NCBI GenBank assembly: GCA_025360805.1
Contig: JANYBK010000175.1
Location: 1-40,427 of the forward strand
From: Methanomicrobiales archaeon
Lineage (GTDB): Archaea > Halobacteriota > Methanomicrobia > Methanomicrobiales > Methanospirillaceae
Direction: 5' to 3'
Length of the DNA stretch: 40,427 nt
The notes beneath the pieces were generated by a model. It saw only the letters and a program-made list of their open reading frames with translations. It ran no database searches and was not told where the DNA came from. Both the position numbers and the translations under genes were made by a program. Within the stretch, counting starts at the first letter, position 1, and every line of letters starts with the position of its first letter. Shown here piece after piece: positions 19,148 to 27,259 of the stretch.

Positions 19148-19201
19148 AGTCCCGAAATAATTTCTCATTGATCTTTTTTTAAGAGAACCTGATTTTTCAT
19201 C
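19148..19201. repeat. Right copy of the 54-bp inverted repeat
   Basis: agtcccgaaataatttctcattgatctttttttaagagaacctgatttttcatc; reverse complement matches 14363-14416 with one mismatch. Confidence 0.95.
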
Positions 19202-19320
19202 TATTCACCTGTCAAAAACACTACCAGTCAATACAGAGGACAGCCTTTGGCCTCATGCGTTTTTTTTTTAAATTGAAAACTCCTGAAGTTAAAAATCCGT
19301 GATAAACTACACAACATAGA

Positions 19321-20262
19321 TCAGGATTTGTGAACACGGCTCCAGATCAGGATCCATTTTTCAATCACGCCTGCAGGTACGTGCCTTTTTATGTCGCGGC
19401 GTTTACATACCATCGCCGGGAGACCTTTTATCATATCAATTTTTGCCCGGATAATTGCGCGCCCTTTCCCATGAATGAAGTAATAAGGTATATCTGCACA
19501 ATTCCTCCCGATAATCCATGGACTACAGAGAAGGAGCGTTCGTGAGGGAAAATTTTTGATAACATACCAGATCAGGTTCCTGTTCCCATAATAGATCGAC
19601 AGATTAGATCGAAATCCCGCCGTCCCCCCATGGATATGCACAACCCGGGCCGTTGGCACATACATGCATTTCCAGCCGGAAAGTCGTGCACGGAATGCAA
19701 GATCAACATCTTCCATAAAGAGAAAAAAGTCCTCATCAAAGAGCCCGATTTCGTCCAGCATCGAGCGACGGTACAACGCCGCTCCGGCACAGGGACCAAA
19801 CACCTCTTTAGCAATATCGAACTGCCCGTGATCCTGTTCACCTCCCCCCTGATCCCATGCTGCGCCACTACGGGAGATACATATACCCGTTGAATTAATC
19901 CTGCCATCAGGAAAGATCATTTTTGCCGCACACATGCCCACACGGGAATCCATTTGCATGGGAGAGACAATCGCATCAATAAGATGTGGATCAGCAATGG
20001 TGTCGTTGTTCAGCGTCAGGATAAACTCGCCTTTTGCAATGCGGATTCCAGCGTTTGTCCCCCCGGCAAATCCAAGATTCGCTCCGGTTTCAACCAGAAT
20101 TACCGATGGATATCGCTCCCGTATATATGCAGGACTGTTGTCAGAAGAACCATTATCAACTACAATGATTTCAAAATTCTGGTATGTCTGTGTAACCAGT
20201 GATGACAGGCAGTTGTCAAGGAATTTTTTTCCATTGTAGTTGACAACAACAACACTGATCAT
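19321..20262 (-). CDS. GT2-family glycosyltransferase (rhamnosyltransferase-like)
   Basis: 313 aa; ISVVVVNYNGKKFLDNCLSSLVTQTYQNFEIIVVDNGSSDNS, LTLNNDT, FFLFMEDVDLAFRARLSGW. Confidence 0.92.
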   Translation of the reverse strand: MISVVVVNYNGKKFLDNCLSSLVTQTYQNFEIIVVDNGSSDNSPAYIRERYPSVILVETGANLGFAGGTNAGIRIAKGEFILTLNNDTIADPHLIDAIVSPMQMDSRVGMCAAKMIFPDGRINSTGICISRSGAAWDQGGGEQDHGQFDIAKEVFGPCAGAALYRRSMLDEIGLFDEDFFLFMEDVDLAFRARLSGWKCMYVPTARVVHIHGGTAGFRSNLSIYYGNRNLIWYVIKNFPSRTLLLCSPWIIGRNCADIPYYFIHGKGRAIIRAKIDMIKGLPAMVCKRRDIKRHVPAGVIEKWILIWSRVHKS

Positions 20263-20456
20263 GAAACTCCCGGTATAGTGTATCGTTACGGGTTTACATA
20301 AATTAACGGTAAATGGATGCTCTGAACGCCCCTCATGTTTTAGAGATATGGAACAATGAGGGTTTGATTCAGGGAAAATGCTGATGTGTTGCTATCAGGC
20401 ATCTTCTGGCAGAAACGTTCCTGGCCTGCTAAAAAGCCCAAAATTGATGGTTAAGA

Positions 20457-21179
20457 TCATCTCGAAGTCTGCGTTTTTCTGGACTCCTGCACCATCACGC
20501 TCGCATGGAGCAGGCTGTCAAATGTACCGGCATCGCTCCAGAAACCTTTCAGGAGTGAAAAGGTCATCGCGCTTTTCTGGATATATGCATTATTCACATC
20601 GGTGATCTCAAGTTCTCCGCGCCCGGAAGGTTTTAATTCCTGAATAATCCGGAACACCTCGGAATCATAGATATAAAGCCCAGTCACTGCGAGATTTGAT
20701 TTTGGCTGCTTTGGTTTTTCTTCAATACCGATAATATGATCCCCCGATATTTCTGCAACCCCGAATCTTTGGGCATCCGGAACCTCTTTTAAGAAAATAC
20801 GGGCTCCGGATTTAAAGGATTGCACAGCATCCTTTACGGGATCTTCAAAGATATTGTCACCGAGAATCACTGTAACTGAATCATGATCTGCCCAGCGTCT
20901 GGCAAGTCCGAGAGCCTGAGCGATCCCCCCGGCGCCTTCCTGAATTTCATACGACAACCGGACTCCCATGTCCGAACCGGATCCCAGCAATTCAAGAAAA
21001 TGTCCGACATGCCCTCGCCCGGAGACGATTAAAATGTCATCAATACCGGCATTGACCAGCGTATTCAATGGGTAACATATCATCGGTTTGTCATATACAG
21101 GTAACAAATGTTTATTCGTGACTTTTGTTAGCGGGAAGAGCCGGGATCCGGTTCCCCCTGCAAGAATAACTCCTTTCAT
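20457..21179 (-). CDS. rmlA: Glucose-1-phosphate thymidylyltransferase
   Basis: 240 aa; MKGVILAGGTGSRLFPLTKVTNKHLLPVYDKPMI and VILGDNIFED; located with rmlB/C/D. Confidence 0.93.
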   Translation of the reverse strand: MKGVILAGGTGSRLFPLTKVTNKHLLPVYDKPMICYPLNTLVNAGIDDILIVSGRGHVGHFLELLGSGSDMGVRLSYEIQEGAGGIAQALGLARRWADHDSVTVILGDNIFEDPVKDAVQSFKSGARIFLKEVPDAQRFGVAEISGDHIIGIEEKPKQPKSNLAVTGLYIYDSEVFRIIQELKPSGRGELEITDVNNAYIQKSAMTFSLLKGFWSDAGTFDSLLHASVMVQESRKTQTSR

Positions 21180-21991
21180 AATGTTCTCTCCTTTAAGTAT
21201 GTTTTTAGCGCCTCCTTCCAGGGACGCATCGGTGTAGTCTTAGTATTGGTAAGAACTGAATAGGCAGGACGTTTCGCTTTTCTTGGATACTCTGCTGTAC
21301 TGCAAGGTACGACATTGGGAATTATCGCACGGGCAAAATCATACCAGGAACAAATACCGTCATTTGTTATATGATAAATTCCCGGTTGGGACTGGGCAAT
21401 ATCGACAGTTTTCTGTGCAAGATCCGCTGTAAAGGTGGGTTTGCCGAACTGATCATTGACAACACGAACTTGTGGCATCTCTGATGAGAGCCTGAGCATC
21501 GTCTCGACAAAATTTTTCCCGTGTTTTCCAAAAAGCCATGACGTACGGATGATCCGGTAATCTGCCATGTTTTCCTGGATATTTTTCTCGCCAAGCAATT
21601 TCGATTCACCATATACATTGATGGGATGTGGAACGTCATCTTCCCGATATGACTTTTTAGTGCCATCAAAAACATAATCCGAACTGTATTGGATCAATAC
21701 CGCACCAGTGTCCCGGCATGCACGGGAGATATGAACAAGAGAATCTCCGTTGACTGCAAACGCCAGGTCCCGGTGGTCCTCACACCCATCAACATCAGTA
21801 TATCCAGAAGCGTTGATCACTAGTGTAGGGTTCAGGTTATGGATTGCTTTAGCAATTTTCCCGGCATCGGTAATATCAAGATCACGACCCCTGAATTCTG
21901 CATGAGGAAAGGCCCTCTGGAGATCATGCCCGAGCATGCCATAAGCACCAAGAATGAGCACTTTTTTCAGCGGAGTAATGGCTGCCACCAC
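21176..21991 (-). CDS. rmlD: dTDP-4-dehydrorhamnose reductase
   Basis: 271 aa; KVLILGAYGMLGHDLQ, INASGYTDVDGCEDHRDLAFAVNG, YSSDYVFDGTKKSYREDD, NVYGESKLLGE. Confidence 0.95.
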   Translation of the reverse strand: MVAAITPLKKVLILGAYGMLGHDLQRAFPHAEFRGRDLDITDAGKIAKAIHNLNPTLVINASGYTDVDGCEDHRDLAFAVNGDSLVHISRACRDTGAVLIQYSSDYVFDGTKKSYREDDVPHPINVYGESKLLGEKNIQENMADYRIIRTSWLFGKHGKNFVETMLRLSSEMPQVRVVNDQFGKPTFTADLAQKTVDIAQSQPGIYHITNDGICSWYDFARAIIPNVVPCSTAEYPRKAKRPAYSVLTNTKTTPMRPWKEALKTYLKERTL

Positions 21992-22929
21992 CCCTCATGC
22001 TGAACATACCAGTTCACCGTCTCTTTGAGTGCTGTCTCAAATGATGTCTGCGTTTTCCAACCCATTGCACGCAGTTTTGACGAATCCAGAGAATATCGCC
22101 AGTCATGACCGGGACGATCTTTTACAAATTCGATACTGGAGGAATCCTTATTAAGGATTTTTAAGATCTCGTACGTAATATCGAGATTCGTCTTTTCATT
22201 GTCGCTGCCGATGTTATAGATCTCCCCGTCTGAACCATGATGGAGCACGAAATCGATTGCACGACAATGATCCAGCACATAGATCCAGTCGCGAATATTT
22301 TTCCCGGTTCCATAGACCGGAACTTTCTTGCCTTTGAGAAGGTTCGTCACAAAAAACGGGATCAGTTTTTCCGGATACTGGAACGGTCCATAATTGTTGG
22401 TACACCTTGTTATGATGACCGGCAACCCATGAGTAATAAAAAAAGCACGCGCCAGCAGATCTGATGCCGCCTTGCTTGCTGAATACGGGCTGGATGGATT
22501 CAGCAGATCTGTCTCTTTAAATGATCCCGTTGCTGCACTCCCATATACTTCATCCGTGGAGATATGAATAAACCGTGAACATTTGTGGCGGAGTGCAGAA
22601 TCAAGAAGTGTCTGGGTTCCCAGCACATTTGTCGTCACAAATGCAGATGAATCATGAATGGAACGATCAACGTGGCTCTCTGCGGCGAAATGAACTACCG
22701 TGTCGATTGCATGGTGTGAAAATACAGATTCAACAATTTGTTGATCGCAGATGTCCCCTTTCACAAAAAAATATCGTGGATTCTTTTCAATGTCGACAAG
22801 ATTTGCCGGGTTTCCCGCATAGGTTATCGCATCAAGATTGGTGATCGTGCAATCCGGATGCACATTGAGCATATGCCGGATAAAATTGCTGCCGATAAAT
22901 CCAAGACCGCCCGTAACCAGAAGTTTCAA
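21967..22929 (-). CDS. rmlB: dTDP-glucose 4,6-dehydratase
   Basis: 320 aa; LLVTGGLGFIGSNFIRHML, HFAAESHVDRSIHDSSAFVTTNVLGTQTLLD, HISTDEVYGS, PYSASKAASDLLARAF, TRCTNNYGPFQYPEKLIP. Confidence 0.97.
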   Translation of the reverse strand: MKLLVTGGLGFIGSNFIRHMLNVHPDCTITNLDAITYAGNPANLVDIEKNPRYFFVKGDICDQQIVESVFSHHAIDTVVHFAAESHVDRSIHDSSAFVTTNVLGTQTLLDSALRHKCSRFIHISTDEVYGSAATGSFKETDLLNPSSPYSASKAASDLLARAFFITHGLPVIITRCTNNYGPFQYPEKLIPFFVTNLLKGKKVPVYGTGKNIRDWIYVLDHCRAIDFVLHHGSDGEIYNIGSDNEKTNLDITYEILKILNKDSSSIEFVKDRPGHDWRYSLDSSKLRAMGWKTQTSFETALKETVNWYVQHEGWWQPLLR

Positions 22930-22950
22930 ACGATTCCCCTCCAGAAAAGA

Positions 22951-23427
22951 TTATCCATGTTTTAATCCCGGTACAAGTCCCCAGTCATAGGGAATTTCCG
23001 GAGAATCAGGGGGGAGACGGTACTCATCAGGATCTTTATAATTATATGGCATTGTGGGGACGCTTATAAAAAATGCAGTCTCTGTTCCGATTGCCTTAAA
23101 CCCATGATATACACCTGGAGGCACACTGATAAGAACCGGATTTTTCTCACCGACAAAAATTTCCATAAGCGCCATGTAAGTGGGGGAATCTTTTCTGGCA
23201 TCATACAAAGCGACTTTCATGTTTCCTTTCACACAGGTAAAATTATCTGTCTGTATCTTGTGGTAATGCCATCCTTTGACTACGTTGGGGTATGCCGTGC
23301 TGAGATACACCTGACCGAATTTTTCAAAAATAGGATCATCGCACCGCAGGATTTCCATGAGCCAGCCCCGCTCATCAGAAATAACCCGCAGGTTTTTTAA
23401 AACAACACCCTCAATGGATTTGTCCAT
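22951..23427 (-). CDS. rmlC: dTDP-4-dehydrorhamnose 3,5-epimerase family protein
   Basis: 158 aa; DERGWLMEILRCDD, VVKGWHYHKIQTDNFTCVKGNMKVALYDAR, VPPGVYHGFKAIG. Confidence 0.88.
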   Translation of the reverse strand: MDKSIEGVVLKNLRVISDERGWLMEILRCDDPIFEKFGQVYLSTAYPNVVKGWHYHKIQTDNFTCVKGNMKVALYDARKDSPTYMALMEIFVGEKNPVLISVPPGVYHGFKAIGTETAFFISVPTMPYNYKDPDEYRLPPDSPEIPYDWGLVPGLKHG

Positions 23428-23501
23428 GGTACACTGTTTGATGTAAGCATATAAAAATACTAATTACCGAGAGAAATACTATCTATTCATTCAAAAATCA
23501 A

Positions 23502-24581
23502 TCATGAGATTTTTGACATTTCATTTACTTTTTTTCGAATTTTTTCTGAAAAAACTGAAATATCAAATTCCCGTGCACGGGCAATGCAGGCATCATGGTA
23601 CTGTGCAGGATTTTCTGATATTTGGTGGACTGCGCTCACTATTGACAGTACACCCGGTACCACAAGTATCCCGGTCTCTTTTGTCACGGTCTCTTGGAAC
23701 CCTCCTTCATCTACGGCAACAATCGGTTTCCCACTTGCCATCGCTTCGAGGGGAGCGATTCCAAAGTCTTCATCTTTTGCTGTACAAATAAATCCCCTGC
23801 AATGCGCAAACAGATCACGCAATTCTGCGTCTGTTATTTCCCCGAGAAATGATACGTTTGGGGGTATATCAGTCTGAATTTTTTTTGCATACTTGGCTGA
23901 ATGATCTCCTTGTGAAAATCCTCCGGCAATTACCAGTTTTTGTTCCGGCATCATACGGAAACTTTCAATCTGTAATTCAATCTGTTTCTCCGGGTAGAGA
24001 CGGTTTACCGACAGCCAGAAATTACCATATTCAGAAAAATAAAATTTTGAAGAGTTTATCGGTGGATAGATTACATCTGATTCATGGTTGTAAAAATGCT
24101 TGATTCTCATCTGGACATTATGTGAATTTGCCACAAATTGATCGATATGGGTGATAGACTTTCGGTCAAAGACACGAAACATTTGTGTATATACACGGAA
24201 AAAAAACCTTGTGAAAAAAGGTAACTTTTGTAAAAAATGTGAATAATTATCGTAAAATGCCCTTACGGGGGTATGACAATACCACAGATTCGGATGGTGA
24301 CGGTGCGCAGCATAATGAGCCCAGTTGCCACTGAAAATAAACAGGTCATAATTTTTGGAAAAATCGCAGAAATAAAATTTCAGTGTGGCCGAAATCTGCT
24401 TAAGCCCTGGATATTTTATCGTCTTTCCCAGGCTTATGACACGGACACCGGAGTCAATTTTATTTACCGCATCGGTATCGGTGGTGATAATATCTGCATC
24501 AAGGCACTTTGCAATCTCAATAACTACTCTCTCGCCCCCGCCAATGGCACCGAAATAGTCGTGAAAAATTGCAATCTTCAT
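23502..24581 (-). CDS. GT4-family glycosyltransferase
   Basis: 359 aa; IFHDYFGAIGGGERVVIEIAK, WLSVNRLYPEKQIELQIESF, EDFGIAPLEAMASGKPIVAVDEGGFQETV. Confidence 0.93.
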   Translation of the reverse strand: MKIAIFHDYFGAIGGGERVVIEIAKCLDADIITTDTDAVNKIDSGVRVISLGKTIKYPGLKQISATLKFYFCDFSKNYDLFIFSGNWAHYAAHRHHPNLWYCHTPVRAFYDNYSHFLQKLPFFTRFFFRVYTQMFRVFDRKSITHIDQFVANSHNVQMRIKHFYNHESDVIYPPINSSKFYFSEYGNFWLSVNRLYPEKQIELQIESFRMMPEQKLVIAGGFSQGDHSAKYAKKIQTDIPPNVSFLGEITDAELRDLFAHCRGFICTAKDEDFGIAPLEAMASGKPIVAVDEGGFQETVTKETGILVVPGVLSIVSAVHQISENPAQYHDACIARAREFDISVFSEKIRKKVNEMSKIS

Positions 24582-24610
24582 AGAAATTTCTTAATTCTTT
24601 GTGAAATGGA

Positions 24611-24642
24611 AATAATTACACACTCTTGTGTGTGTAATAATT
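24611..24642. repeat. Intergenic inverted repeat between divergent glycosyltransferase genes
   Basis: AATAATTACACAC-tcttgt-GTGTGTAATAATT; arms pair at 12 of 13 positions. Confidence 0.75.
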
Positions 24643-24774
24643 GAATAGATCTCATCATAATAGGTACGTGTTTAATTCTTAAAAAAAAAGTCGTGTGGAT
24701 GAGAATAAATACCTCAGCCCTATAAAATTTAACTACCTTTATCGTTTTATAAAAAAATCCCTTAAGGACATCCC

Positions 24775-25941
24775 ATGGAAACACGATCCGACACTCCCTA
24801 CCCCTTTGATCTATCAGTAATAATTCCCGCTCTCGATGAAGAGCTTACCATCGGAGAATGCATCACAAAAATTCAGGCGGTATTCCACGACAACGCAATC
24901 AACGGTGAGATTATTATTGCCGATTCATCATCTGATCGAACCGCAGCGATTGCACAATCTCTTGGTGCGCGGGTGATCAAACCCGAAAAAAGCGGGTACG
25001 GAAATGCGTATATCGCCGCGTTTAAACATGCAACAGGTCGTTATCTCATCCTAGGAGATTCAGATAATACGTACGATTTTTGTGAGATCCCAAAACTCCT
25101 TGCTCCATTAAAATCAGGCGCTGATTTCGTTATCGGTTCGAGATTCAAAGGAACCATCCATAGCGGTGCCATGGCCCCTCTCCACCGGTATATCGGCAAC
25201 CCTCTCCTCACATGGATGATCAATGTCATCTTCCAGACCCACTTCTCCGATACACACAGCGGCTTTCGTGCTATCACCCGGGAAGCACTTGACCGGTTGC
25301 CGATCAAAACCGGCGGTATGGAATTTGCATCAGAGATGCTTGTCATGGCATCAAAAGAACATCTCAACATTGTTGAAGTCCCCATCAATTATTACCCGAG
25401 GATAACTCCTTCCAAACTGCACAGTTTTGCCGATGGCTGGCGGCACATACGGTTTGTTCTCCTCATGAAACCCCTACCGTTCGTGGCAATTCCTGGGCTT
25501 GTATTTTCCCTTGTCGGTGTTTTATTAATGGTAATTTTCTCTCTCCAGGGGGATGTCGAAGTATCCCATCTTCACACCTTCATTCTGGGGGCAATCCTGA
25601 TTATCGGTGGTCTCCAGGTTGTAACCATAGGATTTTTAATGAAGACCTATTCAATTATCCATGGTTACGAGAATAAGGCAGGGATTATTGAATTTATTAT
25701 GACCTACAGCAATCTTGAAAAATTTCTTGTGCTGGGGTCTGCTCTCCTGTTTGGGGGAGTAATTATTGGACTTAATATCATGGTTCAGTGGATGTCTGTG
25801 AGTTTTGGATATCTTTCGGAGATCTCCACAGCAATCATTTCACTTGTATTGATTGTGAGTGGCCTCCAGATCGTTCTCTTTGCTGTCTTCCAGAGTATGA
25901 TGCTCTTAAACGAGAACAACAATAATGACAAGAGTATTTGA
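24775..25941 (+). CDS. GT2-family (dolichyl-phosphate sugar synthase-like) glycosyltransferase with C-terminal membrane domain
   Basis: 388 aa; LSVIIPALDEELTIGECITKIQ, IIIADSSSDRTAAIAQSLGARV, LGDSDNTYDF, HSGFRAITREAL; hydrophobic C-terminal segments. Confidence 0.9.
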   Translation: METRSDTPYPFDLSVIIPALDEELTIGECITKIQAVFHDNAINGEIIIADSSSDRTAAIAQSLGARVIKPEKSGYGNAYIAAFKHATGRYLILGDSDNTYDFCEIPKLLAPLKSGADFVIGSRFKGTIHSGAMAPLHRYIGNPLLTWMINVIFQTHFSDTHSGFRAITREALDRLPIKTGGMEFASEMLVMASKEHLNIVEVPINYYPRITPSKLHSFADGWRHIRFVLLMKPLPFVAIPGLVFSLVGVLLMVIFSLQGDVEVSHLHTFILGAILIIGGLQVVTIGFLMKTYSIIHGYENKAGIIEFIMTYSNLEKFLVLGSALLFGGVIIGLNIMVQWMSVSFGYLSEISTAIISLVLIVSGLQIVLFAVFQSMMLLNENNNNDKSI

Positions 25942-26077
25942 GGTTATTGAATGAGCGGGATTGAGGTTTTTACAAAAATGATATTTCTCAACGATACTGG
26001 CCGAGAAATCATATGAAAAAAAATACACCCTATCCCCCGATATACATGAGAATTAACATCAACCTCAGGTTTCCAGA

Positions 26078-27229
26078 ATGAAGGTCGCTATCATCTACGA
26101 TGTCATCTACCCTTACGTAAAAGGGGGTGTCGAAAAACGTGTCTGGGAACTTGCGACCCGCCTTTCCCGTCGTGGACATGATGTCCACCTGTATGGCATG
26201 AAGTTCTGGGAAGGTAACGATATCATCAACCGTGAAGGAGTCACTCTTCACGGTGTCTGCCCGGCACAAAACCTCTACACCAAAGGGAGAAGAACTGTCC
26301 GGGAAGCGATCTCATTTGGAATTGCCCTTTTTTTCCGGCTGCGAGAGGACACATATGATATTATCGACTGCCAGCAGTTTCCTTTTTTTTCCTGCATAGC
26401 GGCAAAATACAGCACAGTTTTAAAAAAAACTCCCCTTGTGATCACCTGGCATGAAGTCTGGGGGGATTATTGGTACACATATCTCGGCCTCGCAGGTTTC
26501 TTTGGGAAACTGGTTGAATGTTGGGTTTCCCGGCTCACTCCTGCGATGGTTGCTGTTTCAGCAACTACTGCAAAAAATCTCAGGAACCTCAATGGTTACA
26601 AAAACGTTCAGATTATCCATAATGGTGTTGACTTAAAAAGACTGAATACGATTCAGCCGCACGATGAAACATCAGATATCATCTTTGTCGGCAGATTGAT
26701 TAAAGAAAAAAATGTGGATCTGCTTGTCCGTGCCATGGGCATCCTCTCACACGAAGATAAAAATTATCAATTGCTCATCATTGGCGATGGCCCGGAACGA
26801 GAAACAATTGTGCAGATCATTTGCGAACTCTCACTTGAACCACAGGTTCGTTTGATTGGATTTAAGGAAAATCATGATGAGATCATCGCCCGGATGAAGT
26901 CCGCTAAGATGTGTGTGTTGCCATCCACGCGCGAAGGATTTGGAATTGCAGCACTTGAAGCGTTGGCATGTGGGATCCCGGTTATAACTGTCAATCATCC
27001 TGCAAATGCGATACGGGATCTTATTACCGTTCAGAATGGTCGCCTGTGTACGCTATCAGCTGAAGATCTTGCCGATAAAATTTCAGGGATGCTGGCACAA
27101 TACAAGGAAATGAAAACAGCCTGTATTGCATCTGCTAACACTTTTGATTGGGATAGTATTGCCTCCGATCTTGAGGCCTACTATCAATCTGTTACTAGTA
27201 CCGATTCATTCACCAAAAAAGTGCCTTAA
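26078..27229 (+). CDS. GT4-family glycosyltransferase
   Basis: 383 aa; YPYVKGGVEKRVWELATRLSRRGHDVHLYGM, IIHNGVDLKRLN, FVGRLIKEKNVDLLVRAM, REGFGIAALEALACGIPVITV. Confidence 0.95.
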   Translation: MKVAIIYDVIYPYVKGGVEKRVWELATRLSRRGHDVHLYGMKFWEGNDIINREGVTLHGVCPAQNLYTKGRRTVREAISFGIALFFRLREDTYDIIDCQQFPFFSCIAAKYSTVLKKTPLVITWHEVWGDYWYTYLGLAGFFGKLVECWVSRLTPAMVAVSATTAKNLRNLNGYKNVQIIHNGVDLKRLNTIQPHDETSDIIFVGRLIKEKNVDLLVRAMGILSHEDKNYQLLIIGDGPERETIVQIICELSLEPQVRLIGFKENHDEIIARMKSAKMCVLPSTREGFGIAALEALACGIPVITVNHPANAIRDLITVQNGRLCTLSAEDLADKISGMLAQYKEMKTACIASANTFDWDSIASDLEAYYQSVTSTDSFTKKVP

Positions 27230-27259
27230 AATAATATAACTCCGCAACGGGACAGACGA

